This document shows, piece after piece, positions 9,768 to 17,860 of a stretch of DNA of 64,000 nt. Under the pieces are notes generated by a model. It was given only the letters and a program-made list of their open reading frames with translations. It did not search any database and had not been told where the DNA came from. The stretch comes from Acidobacteriota bacterium. Lineage in GTDB: Bacteria; Acidobacteriota; Terriglobia; Terriglobales; Acidobacteriaceae. Position numbers and translations under genes: made by a program. The stretch is taken from the NCBI GenBank assembly GCA_021780315.1, contig JAJXYY010000024.1:124001-188000 (forward strand), in the 5' to 3' direction. The stretch's first letter is position 1; each line of letters starts with the position of its first letter.

Positions 9768-10691
9768 CTACATGGAGTTGGTTGCGGTCATCTGCATGTT
9801 GGGGTCGTGGCAGGTGATTTGGGGTTTGGTGGTGGTGGTTTTGAGGGTTTGGGGGGTGGTGAGGGTGGCGGTGGTTTTGGCGGAGTTGATCTGCTGGAGG
9901 AGGGTGGTGAGGCGGGTGAAGGCTTGTTCGCGGGCGGATTTGTTGGCGGGGTTGGTGTTGGTGGGGTCTTCGCCGGCGCGCATGAAGCCGTGGCCTGCGC
10001 CTTCGTAGGTGATGGGGTCGAATTTCTTGTTGGCGGCTTTCATGGCGGTGATGGTGCCGGGGACGGTGGCTCCGACGCGGGCGTCGTTGCCGGCGTAGAA
10101 GCCGTAGACGGGGGCTGTGATTTTGCTGAGTTCTGAGTCGGGTGGGGGTGTGCCGTAGAAGACGAAGGCGGCGGCGAGGTCGTGGCGGTGGGTGGCAAAT
10201 GCGAAGGATTTGCTGCCGCCCCAGCAGAAGCCAGCGACGGTGATTTTTCCGTTGGCGGCGGGGATGGTTTTGGCGTAGTCGGCGGCTGCGTCGAGGTCTG
10301 CGTTGACGGTTTCGGGGTCGAGGGCGGAGACGGCTTTGACGGTGGCCTCCTGGTCAGGGAAGGCGCTGGAGCCGCCGTGGTTGGGGCCGAAGCCGGAGAG
10401 TAGATCGGGTGCGATGACGATGTATCCGGCGGCAGCGAGTTCGTCGGCCATCTCGCGGGCCCAGTCGGAGAGGCCGAAGATCTCGTGGATGAGGATGACG
10501 ACGGGGGCTTTGGTTTTGACTTCGGGATAGACGACGTAGGCCTGGAGGGTACGGTTGCCGTGCTGGAGGGAGACCCATTCGCGGTGACGGGGCGAAGCGT
10601 CGAGGCGAGTACGCGCCCAGTCCTGCGCATGGGCGGAGGGGGCAGCGAGAGTCAGGGCAAGCAGCAGAAGAGGAAGGAAGATGCGTCGCAT
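9768..10691 (-). CDS. Dienelactone hydrolase family protein, exported
   Basis: 307 aa. A Sec signal peptide (MRRIFLPLLLLALTLAAPSAHAQ) precedes an alpha/beta hydrolase fold. The DLH triad is visible: Cys156 in GFCWGG, Asp203 in GNDARV and His234 in GAGHGF. The oxyanion region is HEIFGLSDWAREMADELA. Family members hydrolyse dienelactone or other small esters; the export signal suggests a periplasmic esterase. The last 35 residues are a Thr/Lys-rich tail not typical of the family. A TTG at 10727 would add 12 residues, but the ATG at 10691 begins the signal peptide. Divergent from the GNAT gene. Confidence 0.9.
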   Translation of the reverse strand: MRRIFLPLLLLALTLAAPSAHAQDWARTRLDASPRHREWVSLQHGNRTLQAYVVYPEVKTKAPVVILIHEIFGLSDWAREMADELAAAGYIVIAPDLLSGFGPNHGGSSAFPDQEATVKAVSALDPETVNADLDAAADYAKTIPAANGKITVAGFCWGGSKSFAFATHRHDLAAAFVFYGTPPPDSELSKITAPVYGFYAGNDARVGATVPGTITAMKAANKKFDPITYEGAGHGFMRAGEDPTNTNPANKSAREQAFTRLTTLLQQINSAKTTATLTTPQTLKTTTTKPQITCHDPNMQMTATNSM

Positions 10692-10776
10692 GAGTGGGAG
10701 TGTAGTCCTGCGCGTGGGGTGCGGCAAGGTGGATGTTTCGGCGGTTTGATGGAATGAATTTGGATAGACTGCAGGG

Positions 10777-11328
10777 ATGGGATTTCTATTGCGGGTAGCG
10801 AGCGAGGCGGATCGGACGGAGATTGCGGCATTGATTGAGGCGTCGGTGCGGGGGCTACAGGCAGGGGACTATACGGCTGCGCAGATTGAAGGCGCTTTGA
10901 CGACGGTGTTCACGATCGACAGCCAGTTGATCGTGGATGGAACGTACCTGGTGGCGGTGGCGGAGGATGGGTCGCTGGCGGGATGCGGCGGCTGGAGCTA
11001 CCGCAAGACGCTATATGGTGGGGACCATCATAAGCGGAGGACCGCGCCGGAGACTCTGAACCCAGCAGTGGATGCAGCGAAGATTCGGGCGATCTTTGTG
11101 CATCCGGCGTATGCGCGGCAGGGGGTGGGGAGTGCTCTGCTGCGGGCGGCAGAGGAGGCTGCGGCAGCGGCTGGGTTTCGGCGGTTTGAGATGGGCAGTA
11201 CGTTGACCGGGGTGTCGCTGTATGTGCGGAAGGGGTATCGGGAGACTAGCCGGGTGAGTGCTCCGGTGGGTGGGGGTGAGCAGATTGAAGTGGTGCTGAT
11301 GAGCAAGGCTACAGACAGGGTGAGTTAG
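10777..11328 (+). CDS. GNAT-family N-acetyltransferase
   Basis: 183 aa. A single GNAT domain spans nearly the whole chain. The acetyl-CoA pyrophosphate loop is IFVHPAYARQGVGSALLRAA, and the C-terminal strand and helix are FEMGSTLTGVSLYVRKGYRE. It transfers acetyl from acetyl-CoA to an amine; the acceptor cannot be read from sequence. GCAGGG abuts the ATG, so the start is less certain than the domain. It lies next to ssrA but transcribed toward it. Confidence 0.88.
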   Translation: MGFLLRVASEADRTEIAALIEASVRGLQAGDYTAAQIEGALTTVFTIDSQLIVDGTYLVAVAEDGSLAGCGGWSYRKTLYGGDHHKRRTAPETLNPAVDAAKIRAIFVHPAYARQGVGSALLRAAEEAAAAAGFRRFEMGSTLTGVSLYVRKGYRETSRVSAPVGGGEQIEVVLMSKATDRVS

Positions 11329-11477
11329 GAAGATGATGACCCCGACGGGCAGGCTGCCGCGGCGTGCGATCCGTCTCTGGCGCAGGTAGATGGCAGAGAA
11401 CCGGGGGGCGCAGCGGAGTTGACGCCGTGATGACGGATAGGTTGTGGCGTTGAGTTGCTGGTAAATCAGATGAGAAA

Positions 11478-11831
11478 TGGTGGAGGCGGCGGGAGTCGAA
11501 CCCGCGTCCGAAAAAACTTCCAACAGAGAGCGTTCATGCTTTTCCATCGTTCATCTTTGTCTCGTCATCGACGCTTAGAACGGGCGAAGACGCGGCGACG
11601 ACCAGTCTGATTGATCTCGTCCGACCCGCTCAGACGGAGCAGGGAAGACCAGCCTACTGTGCGACGATCGGTACAGGCCCGTAGGCGAAGCTTGAGCGAT
11701 CGGCTACTTAATTATTAAGCAGCAAGAGCGAACTGAGGTTCGGCACTTATGATTTTGGGCGCGATTACGGGTGTACCCACCCCGGCATGCCTCTCTGCCA
11801 CAAGCAATCCCGTCGAAGCCGTGACGCCCCC
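11478..11831 (-). ncRNA. ssrA: Transfer-messenger RNA (tmRNA)
   Basis: Minus strand. The 5' end GGGGGCG (11831-11825) pairs with CGCCTCC near the 3' end, which is followed by A and an encoded CCA (11480-11478). The T-arm GCGGG-TTCGACT-CCCGC and the 5' sequence TCACGGCTTCGACGGG are the standard tRNA-like parts. The tag frame at 11744-11718 reads A-E-P-Q-F-A-L-A-A, followed by tandem TAA TAA stops. It rescues ribosomes stalled on broken mRNAs and marks the products for proteolysis with the help of SmpB, which is not in the window. Length of 354 nt is normal for a one-piece tmRNA. Confidence 0.96.
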
Positions 11832-11920
11832 ATTTGGAGACTGGCACCAACAATGCGTTGGGCACTCAAAGAACTTTAACTATTATAGGCTAAGCGGTCG
11901 TCTCGCGATGCAGCACGGGT

Positions 11921-12340
11921 TTATGCGAAGGCGATGATGATGGCGCCGATGGTGATCAGGGAGGCTCCGCCGATCTTGAGCGGGGTGAGGTGCTCGCCGA
12001 GAAAGAGCCATGCGCCGAGGATGACCAGGACGACGCTGAGCTTATCGACTGGCGCGACGCTGGAGGCAGGACCTAACTGCAATGCACGGAAGTAGCAGAG
12101 CCAGGAGAGTCCGGTACACATGCCGGAGAGGATGAGGAAGAGCCAACTGCGGCGGCCGATCTCCGTGATTGCATTGTGCTTTTCCAGGCTGATGGCGATG
12201 CCCCAGGTAAAGACGAGAATGACGGTAGTACGAATGGCGGTGGCGAGGTTGGAGTCCACGCCGGAGACACCGACCTTGGCCAGGAGAGCGGTGGCGGCGG
12301 CGAAGAGCGCAGAGAGCAGTGCCCAGAATACCCAAGTCAT
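11921..12340 (-). CDS. EamA-family half-size transporter
   Basis: 139 aa with about five hydrophobic helices, corresponding to one EamA domain of the drug/metabolite transporter superfamily. Full members have two such domains, so this one must dimerise if it transports. Recognisable parts are LLAKVGVSGVDSNLATAIRT and the closing LGEHLTPLKIGGASLITIGA. Substrate unknown. It is divergent from the acetylesterase gene by 88 bp. Confidence 0.87.
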   Translation of the reverse strand: MTWVFWALLSALFAAATALLAKVGVSGVDSNLATAIRTTVILVFTWGIAISLEKHNAITEIGRRSWLFLILSGMCTGLSWLCYFRALQLGPASSVAPVDKLSVVLVILGAWLFLGEHLTPLKIGGASLITIGAIIIAFA

Positions 12341-12428
12341 ATGTAGCGAGGATACGCGTCTTGCGGGATTGCCGGGGCAGTGCCGGTTCGGCTTGACCGG
12401 AGCCGCATTTCAGAAGTAAATAGTTTCA

Positions 12429-13343
12429 ATGAAGAAACTAACTGATTGCGGAGTGTTTGCTGTCTTTCTGCGGACGTGGGTACTGATAGCTGGGATTGGT
12501 TCCATGACGATGGTGGCGCAGCAGTTACCTGTGGAGCCGGGTTCACCGACCGATCCGGCGGTGCACGAGAAGCTGGGGCTGCCGCAGCCTGCAAATCCGG
12601 CTCTGCCGACGCTATTTCTGGTCGGGGACTCGACAGTGCGGAATGGTCATGGGGACGGCGCGAACGGACAGTGGGGATGGGGGGAGCCGTTGGTCGACCT
12701 GTTCGACACCAGCAAGATCAACGTGGTGAACCGGGCGATTGGCGGGCGCAGCAGTCGAACCTACATCACGGAGGGCCACTGGGCGGATACGTTGGCGTTG
12801 ATGAAGCCGGGGGATGTGGTGCTGTTTCAATTTGGCCATAACGACTCCGGGCCGCTGGATGATACGGCGCGGGCTCGGGGAACGATTCCCGGGATCGGCG
12901 ATGAGAGCCGCGAGATTGAGAATCCAATCCTGAAGCGGCATGAGACGGTGCATAGCTATGGCTGGTACATGCGGCAGTATATTCGGGATACTCTGGCAAA
13001 AGGTGCGATTCCGGTCGTGCTTTCGCCGATTCCTCGCAAGGCGTGGAAGGATGGAAAAGTAGTCCGCAACCATGACAACTATGGTGGATGGGTGGAGGCG
13101 ATCGCATCAGAGGAGCACGTGCGTTTCGTTGACCTGAATGAGATTATTGCGCACCGTTATGATGCACTGGGCGAGGCCAAGGTGGAGTCGCTGTTTGCCG
13201 ATCCGCACACGCATACCAGCCGGGCGGGTGCGGAGTTGAATGCAGCGTGCGTGGTCGCGGGGCTCAAGGCGCTCACGAATGATCCTTTGGCGAGGGCATT
13301 CTCCGCCAAAGGACAGGCGATCGCGCCGGATACCGGGCGATAA
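12429..13343 (+). CDS. Rhamnogalacturonan acetylesterase-like SGNH hydrolase
   Basis: 304 aa. A hydrophobic N-terminal stretch ending near MVAQQ looks like an export signal. The SGNH blocks are in order: FLVGDSTVRNG with the catalytic Ser, VNRAIGGRSSRTY with the oxyanion Gly, FQFGHNDSG with the Asn, and LFADPHTHTS with the Asp and His. The sequence GANGQWGWGEPL is typical of the RGAE/YesT/YesY group, which removes acetyl groups from pectin side chains. Together with the GH29 fucosidase it suggests use of plant cell-wall polymers. The ribosome site is weak. Confidence 0.88.
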   Translation: MKKLTDCGVFAVFLRTWVLIAGIGSMTMVAQQLPVEPGSPTDPAVHEKLGLPQPANPALPTLFLVGDSTVRNGHGDGANGQWGWGEPLVDLFDTSKINVVNRAIGGRSSRTYITEGHWADTLALMKPGDVVLFQFGHNDSGPLDDTARARGTIPGIGDESREIENPILKRHETVHSYGWYMRQYIRDTLAKGAIPVVLSPIPRKAWKDGKVVRNHDNYGGWVEAIASEEHVRFVDLNEIIAHRYDALGEAKVESLFADPHTHTSRAGAELNAACVVAGLKALTNDPLARAFSAKGQAIAPDTGR

Positions 13344-13364
13344 GGGCGGTCTGGGCGGCAGGGG

Positions 13365-13802
13365 TTAGAGCGCGGCGGATTCGAGGTCGACGTACTGCCA
13401 TTCGCCGCGTTCGATGCCGGCCCGAATCTGGGCGGGGGTTCGACCGAGCCTGGTCTGCTGGTAGGCGTAGACGCCTTCGCGCATGCAGGTGGAGCAGACG
13501 GCGCCATGGGTGCCTTCGAAGCAGCTATGCAGGCTCTTGTGGCCCAGTTCGCGGTCGCAGCGGCAGTAACAGGGCTGCTGATAGATGACGTTGGGGACCT
13601 TGGCGGCCATCTTGTAGGCGGTAACCTGATAGGCGTGGGTGAAATACACTCCGGTCAACTGGTCGCCGCTGAGGAGCTTGGGCAGTTCCTTGGTGGGTGC
13701 GGCGGAGTGGTAGGCAGGGATGTCGTTGGCGGGGTTCGACCATTGTGCCGATGCAGCCATCGTAACCAGGCCGAGCGTGAGGCAACCGAGGATTCGCTTC
13801 AT
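13365..13802 (-). CDS. CYCxC (PCYCGC-type) secreted protein
   Basis: 145 aa. Signal peptide MKRILGCLTLGLVTMAASAQ, then a domain containing PCYCRCDRELGHKSLHSC and GAVCSTCMREG. The PCYC-x-C motif and downstream Cys pair define a small family of mostly secreted proteins of unknown role. The seven mature Cys and His residues suggest metal or heme binding, but no CxxCH is present. It converges with the acetylesterase gene, with 21 bp between stops. Confidence 0.85.
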   Translation of the reverse strand: MKRILGCLTLGLVTMAASAQWSNPANDIPAYHSAAPTKELPKLLSGDQLTGVYFTHAYQVTAYKMAAKVPNVIYQQPCYCRCDRELGHKSLHSCFEGTHGAVCSTCMREGVYAYQQTRLGRTPAQIRAGIERGEWQYVDLESAAL

Positions 13803-13951
13803 GGAATGATCATAATCCCGCGAGGGCGGTGGAGCGCAAGCTGGGTATGTTCCGAAGAATCAGCTTGAATGCTGTAGCCGCGTGCAAGCTGAATCGATAG
13901 GCATGTGGTGATGGTAGAGATCAGGAAATGGGTTGGTTACTGGAGCCAGGC

Positions 13952-13988
13952 AAAAAAAAACGGCACGGACGGTATTTTGTACGTGCCG
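13952..13988 (-). terminator. Strong intrinsic terminator on the minus strand
   Basis: Read on the minus strand, CGGCACG and CGTGCCG (13988-13961) form a 7-bp GC-rich stem with a 14-nt loop, followed at once by nine T (13960-13952). There is no annotated minus-strand gene just upstream of it; the nearest lies beyond a plus-strand gene. It therefore probably ends an unannotated transcript. Confidence 0.75.
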
Positions 13989-14100
13989 GGAGGCCAGTGA
14001 CGCAACTTGCTTCAACCTGCGATCAGCACTAAGTGCGGATCGTTGCGGGTTGAGAAACTTTACGAATGGAAACTTCACACATCCGTACTCAGAACTATAT
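13961..14100 (-). ncRNA. Possible small RNA ending at the 13952-13988 terminator
   Basis: The minus strand holds a 40-nt imperfect hairpin (14052-14013: outer pairs CAACC/GGTTG, inner GCACT/AGTGC), then a single-stranded part, then a complete terminator. This is the architecture of many bacterial small RNAs. No match to a known family such as 6S could be made by eye. The 5' end is unknown; the coordinate given is a guess based on a weak TATAGT-like box near 14096. Confidence 0.35.
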
Positions 14101-14273
14101 CATGAGAAGGCTTACACGTCTGGTCCCGTTTCGTGGAATAGAGGATGACAGTTCCGCTATGGTGCAATCGTCAGGCTTTGTTAGCTGTGGATGATGATTG
14201 ATGCTGTATAAGTGACAGATTCTGCTGGGCTTGAGGGGCGGCGTTTGGCTGGGAGCTTCGAGGCGTTTTCTTT

Positions 14274-14753
14274 GTGAATGAACGAATAATTTTTATTGCG
14301 GCTGCGTTGCTGGCCGAAATGAGTGTCGCGACGTTGTTCTCGGTGATACTTCCGAATAACCCTCTTTGCGCCGCGACGCTGGACCGTGCGAATTATGTGG
14401 GCTGGCATACGACGGCTGCGATCAGCCTGTGGCTGCTGGTGCTGGCTGGTGCGTGGCTGGTGCTGGGCGGACAGTTGTTTCGGAGCCGCCAGCATCAGGG
14501 CACGAAGCTGAAGTTTCTGGCCAGCCTGTGCTTTGCGGGCGTGGTGATCGATCTGGTGGTAAGTCTGTATCAGTACGAAGGATCGCGGGATACGATGCCG
14601 TGGAGTACGTCGACTGGCCAGATACTGGCGGGATTAGCGGTTCAGGCTGCGCTCTATATTGTGTCGTTCGCCGTGGTGGTGGCTGGTTCGTTTCTGTTCC
14701 GCCGGGAGCGGCGGGATGTGATGACGCCCCCTCCGCGCTTTGGACGTCATTGA
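14274..14753 (+). CDS. Four-helix membrane protein, unknown function
   Basis: 159 aa with four predicted membrane helices (about 4-25, 44-66, 81-100, 119-141). Basic residues cluster after helices 2 and 4 (RSRQHQ, RRERRD), which puts both ends inside by the positive-inside rule. Start is GTG at 14274. I do not recognise a family. It converges with phhB. Confidence 0.7.
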   Translation: MNERIIFIAAALLAEMSVATLFSVILPNNPLCAATLDRANYVGWHTTAAISLWLLVLAGAWLVLGGQLFRSRQHQGTKLKFLASLCFAGVVIDLVVSLYQYEGSRDTMPWSTSTGQILAGLAVQAALYIVSFAVVVAGSFLFRRERRDVMTPPPRFGRH

Positions 14754-14795
14754 GTCTGGCATCCGGGTAGCTGGCGTGGGACCAACGGACAATTT

Positions 14796-15077
14796 TTAGA
14801 GGAACATCTGGCTGATTGCGGCGGCCATTTCTGCGTCGCGCTGCGTGATTCCGCCGGCGTCGTGGGTGACGAGGCCGAGCGTGACGCGGTTGTAGCGGAT
14901 GTCGATGTCGGGGTGATGTCCGGCCTGCTCGGCGAGGTCGGCGATGCGGTTGACGAAGGCCATCGCCTGAAGGAAGTCCTGGAAGGTCCAGTTGCGAACC
15001 AGTTTGCCGTCATGGAGCCCCCATTGGGGCTGGGCGTGCAAAAGTTCCAGAAGTTCGGATTCATTCAGGGCAGTCAT
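14796..15077 (-). CDS. phhB: Pterin-4a-carbinolamine dehydratase
   Basis: 93 aa, full length for the family. HHPDIDIRYNRVTLGLVTHDAGG carries the conserved His-His and His/Asp residues. It dehydrates 4a-hydroxytetrahydrobiopterin, normally to recycle the cofactor of phenylalanine hydroxylase; no hydroxylase is in the window. GAGGT lies just before the ATG. The HD-GYP gene ends 23 bp upstream on the same strand, so the two are probably co-transcribed. Confidence 0.93.
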   Translation of the reverse strand: MTALNESELLELLHAQPQWGLHDGKLVRNWTFQDFLQAMAFVNRIADLAEQAGHHPDIDIRYNRVTLGLVTHDAGGITQRDAEMAAAISQMFL

Positions 15078-15100
15078 GGTGAGACCTCACGTGTGCGATG

Positions 15101-16219
15101 CTAGTCTGCGTTTGGCGGTGGCGCAACTGGGGGCCGGCAGAGTCGGGCGCAGAGGTCGGCGGGAGAGAGATGCTGGAGTTCATCGCGGAGGTTGATCCAG
15201 GAGTCGGGGGGCAACTGGAGAAAAACCTTGACGATCTCCGGGTCGAATTGGCCACCGGCGCAGCGTTCGATCTCGGAACAGGCTGCGGCAAAGGAGGTAC
15301 CTTTGCGATAAGGACGGTCGGAGGTCATGGCGTCGAGGGTGTCGGCGATGGCGAAGATACGGGCGCCAAGGGGAATCTGCTCGCCCTGGAGGCCACGTGG
15401 GTAGCCTTTGCCGTCGAAGCGTTCCTGATGGGCATAGACGATCTCGGCGGCTTCACGGAGGAAGGGAATCTTGCGGACGATCTCGTAGCCGCTGGCGCAG
15501 TGTTCGCGCATGATGGCCATCTCTTCGGGGTCGAGCCTTCCGGGTTTGAGCAGGATGCGGTCGGGCGTGGCGATCTTCCCAATGTCGTGGAGGAAGGCTC
15601 CCCGGGCGATGATGCGCAGGTCCTCGGCGTTGAGGCCTATGGCCCGGGCGATGGCGATAGTGTAGGCGGTGACGCGACGGGAGTGCCCCTCGGTCTCTTC
15701 GTCGCGCAGGTCGAGAGCGTCGCCCATGGCCTGGAGGGTGGAGTCGTAACTGCGTTCAAGATCCTGCATGGTGGTGCGGAGGCGGGTAGTTCTTGCGGCG
15801 ATGATGTCTTCGAGATTCTGGCGGTACTCGGCGTTCTGCTTGAGCAGGCGGCCATGCTCGATGGCGCGGGTGACGACGCTATCGAGTTGTACGCGCTCGA
15901 ATGGCTTGATGAGGTAGTCGATGGCGCCGCGCCGGAAGGCGGTGGTGGCGACGTGCACGTCCTGCACGGCAGTGATCATGACAACGGGAGTGCCGGGATG
16001 TTCGATGCCAATGGTGTCGAGCAGGCTGAGACCGTCGGTGCCGGGCATCATGACGTCGGAGACGACGAGATCGAAGGCGGGCCCTTCCTGCATGCGGAGG
16101 AGGGCTTCGTCTGCGCAGTTGGCCAGGGTGGGGCGATAGCCGCTGTGTTCCAGCAGAGCGGCCACAATGCCGCGCACGGCCTCTTCATCATCCACAACAA
16201 GGATTCGTTCGTGCGGCAT
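15101..16219 (-). CDS. Response regulator with HD-GYP phosphodiesterase domain (RpfG type)
   Basis: 372 aa. Receiver domain at about 1-120 (RILVVDDEEAVRG; phospho-acceptor Asp in VVSDVMMPGTDG; Lys in YLIKPF), a coiled-coil linker at about 125-165, then an HD-GYP domain with GHSRRV, FLHDIGKI, AHQERFDGKGYPRGL and FAIADTLDAMTSDRPY. HD-GYP proteins hydrolyse cyclic di-GMP. All metal ligands I can recognise are present, so it is probably active and controlled by phosphorylation. No histidine kinase is adjacent. The ATG at 16219 begins directly at the receiver domain; an upstream TTG would add ten residues. Confidence 0.94.
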   Translation of the reverse strand: MPHERILVVDDEEAVRGIVAALLEHSGYRPTLANCADEALLRMQEGPAFDLVVSDVMMPGTDGLSLLDTIGIEHPGTPVVMITAVQDVHVATTAFRRGAIDYLIKPFERVQLDSVVTRAIEHGRLLKQNAEYRQNLEDIIAARTTRLRTTMQDLERSYDSTLQAMGDALDLRDEETEGHSRRVTAYTIAIARAIGLNAEDLRIIARGAFLHDIGKIATPDRILLKPGRLDPEEMAIMREHCASGYEIVRKIPFLREAAEIVYAHQERFDGKGYPRGLQGEQIPLGARIFAIADTLDAMTSDRPYRKGTSFAAACSEIERCAGGQFDPEIVKVFLQLPPDSWINLRDELQHLSPADLCARLCRPPVAPPPNAD

Positions 16220-16338
16220 GTGCGAACACCCCCGCCCGCGGGCCGCCAATGGTGCAGCGGCCTGGTGGGCGCAACTCTCTCCAGATTATCGGCAGGGAGT
16301 TGCGCTTCCATGAGGGTGGACAGGGGTGGTTGGGAGGG

Positions 16339-17763
16339 TCAGCAGTTCTTTTTGGCGGCGATGGCGGCACGGCGTTCGGCAGCCCATCCGGGCTTGGTAA
16401 CCTGGCGGCTGCGGCCGAGTGCGAGCGCACCTGCGGGGACGTCTTCGGTGATGCAACTGCCGGCCGCGACGTAGGCCCCGGCCTCGAGTGTGACGGGTGC
16501 GACGAGTGTGGAGTCCGAACCGACGAAGACGCCATCGCCGATGATGGTCTGGTGCTTGTGGACGCCATCGTAGTTGCAGGTGATGGCCCCGGCGCCGATG
16601 TTGACGCCTGCGCCGATGACGGCGTCGCCGAGGTAGTTCAGGTGGTTAGCCTTGGAGCCTTTGCCGAGAGTGACTTTCTTGGTTTCGACGAAGTTTCCAA
16701 CGTGTGCGCCGTCGCCAATACGGCTCTCCGGGCGCAGGTGGGCGTAGGGGCCAAGGAGCACACCGTCGCCAACGACAGCACCATCGAGCACGCAGCCGTT
16801 GCGCACCAGCACGCCATCGCCCAGGGTTGAGTTTTGCACCACGGAGTAGGAGCGGATGCGCGACTCTACCCCGATGGTGGTAGCGCCGAGCAACTGGACG
16901 TAGGGCTCAATGACGCTATCGGCACCGACGTGGACTTCGGGATCGATCACACAGGTTTCAGGACGGAAGATGGTGACGCCCTGGGCCATCAACTGCCGGG
17001 TTTTGGCCAGGCGCATGGCGGCGTCGAGGTGCATCATCTCGGCGATGGTGTTGGCGCCGAGCACCTCGTCCACGCTATCGGCCTTGACGGCGACGACGCG
17101 TTCTCCGTCTTCGACGAGCATGGCGGCGACATCGGTGAGGTAGTACTCGCCGTGAGCGTTGTTGGTGGAGAGCAGATCGAGTTTGGCGAACAGCTTGTGG
17201 GTCTCGAAGCAGTAGATGCCGGAGTTGATCTCGGGCGTGCCGAGTTGCTCGGGGCGGAGGGATTTTTGCTCGACGATGGCGGTGACTTCGGGGCCGTCTT
17301 CACGGGCTCGCAGGACCCGGCCGTAGCCGGTAGGGTCCGGAGGCACGGCGGTCAGGATCGTCATAGCGGCGTGCTCTAGCAGGTGCAGGTCGCAGACTGC
17401 CTGGATGGTCTCCGGGCGGATGAGCGGCACGTCGCCGGAGAGGACGAGTAGGTGCTTCGGAATCTCTGCTCCGGACAGAGTGAAGAAGGCTTTGACCATC
17501 TGCAGGGCGTGGCCGGTGCCGCGCTGCTCGGCCTGCAGAACGAAGCGGATGCCGGTGGCTTCGACGGCAGCTTTCACGCGGTCGGCCTCGTGGCCCACGA
17601 TGCAGTAGATGTGGTCTGCCGGAACTACGTGTTTGGCGGCGGTGATGACATGCAGCAGCAGGGCGCGTCCGCCGATCTCGTGCAATACTTTGGGCCGCTT
17701 ACTCTTCAGCCGCGTACCCTTGCCCGCAGCCATGATTGCAATCGCAAAACCTGTTGTATCCAT
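16339..17763 (-). CDS. glmU: Bifunctional GlcN-1-P acetyltransferase / GlcNAc-1-P uridylyltransferase
   Basis: 474 aa, the usual length. The N-terminal uridylyltransferase has AIMAAGKGTRLKSKRPKVLH. The C-terminal left-handed beta-helix shows hexapeptide repeats (IGDGAHVGNFVE, LGKGSKANHLNYLGDAVIGA, VNIGAGAITCNYDG), the last holding the acetyltransferase site. It makes UDP-GlcNAc for peptidoglycan and lipopolysaccharide in the cytoplasm. It lies 97 bp beyond the terminator of the M16 peptidase operon. Confidence 0.97.
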   Translation of the reverse strand: MDTTGFAIAIMAAGKGTRLKSKRPKVLHEIGGRALLLHVITAAKHVVPADHIYCIVGHEADRVKAAVEATGIRFVLQAEQRGTGHALQMVKAFFTLSGAEIPKHLLVLSGDVPLIRPETIQAVCDLHLLEHAAMTILTAVPPDPTGYGRVLRAREDGPEVTAIVEQKSLRPEQLGTPEINSGIYCFETHKLFAKLDLLSTNNAHGEYYLTDVAAMLVEDGERVVAVKADSVDEVLGANTIAEMMHLDAAMRLAKTRQLMAQGVTIFRPETCVIDPEVHVGADSVIEPYVQLLGATTIGVESRIRSYSVVQNSTLGDGVLVRNGCVLDGAVVGDGVLLGPYAHLRPESRIGDGAHVGNFVETKKVTLGKGSKANHLNYLGDAVIGAGVNIGAGAITCNYDGVHKHQTIIGDGVFVGSDSTLVAPVTLEAGAYVAAGSCITEDVPAGALALGRSRQVTKPGWAAERRAAIAAKKNC

Positions 17764-17818
17764 AATGCCGTTATCTTCTCACGTCGGGTAGTAGGGTTTC
17801 GATCCCACCTTGGGCGCA

Positions 17819-17846
17819 GAAAAAGCAGGGACGATCTCTCCCTGCT
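17819..17846 (-). terminator. Rho-independent terminator after the M16 peptidase pair
   Basis: On the minus strand AGCAGGG (17846-17840) and CCCTGCT (17830-17824) form the stem, followed by TTTT. It lies 15 bp beyond the stop of the second M16 gene. Confidence 0.8.
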
Positions 17847-17860
17847 CTCTCCGGGTTGAT

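Larger units (their letters stand above)
13803..14273. other. 471-bp stretch without a protein gene
   Basis: No convincing coding frame. It holds two hairpins described separately (13961-13988 with an A-tract, and 14013-14052). The short open frames here lack ribosome sites and recognisable sequence. It must also contain the promoter of the downstream membrane protein gene. Confidence 0.7.

Noticed and set aside
9780..9910. G-rich plus-strand tract as a possible G-quadruplex
   Set aside because: The G-runs of three or more are too few or adjacent without loops to form four proper runs; it simply encodes the Thr/Lys-rich tail of the hydrolase.
11011..11547. Minus-strand frame across the GNAT gene and tmRNA end
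   Set aside because: It translates the tmRNA T-arm and has no domain sequence.
13860..14148. Two short open frames of about 71 codons in the gene-free stretch
   Set aside because: They run through the hairpins, lack ribosome sites and have no protein-like composition.
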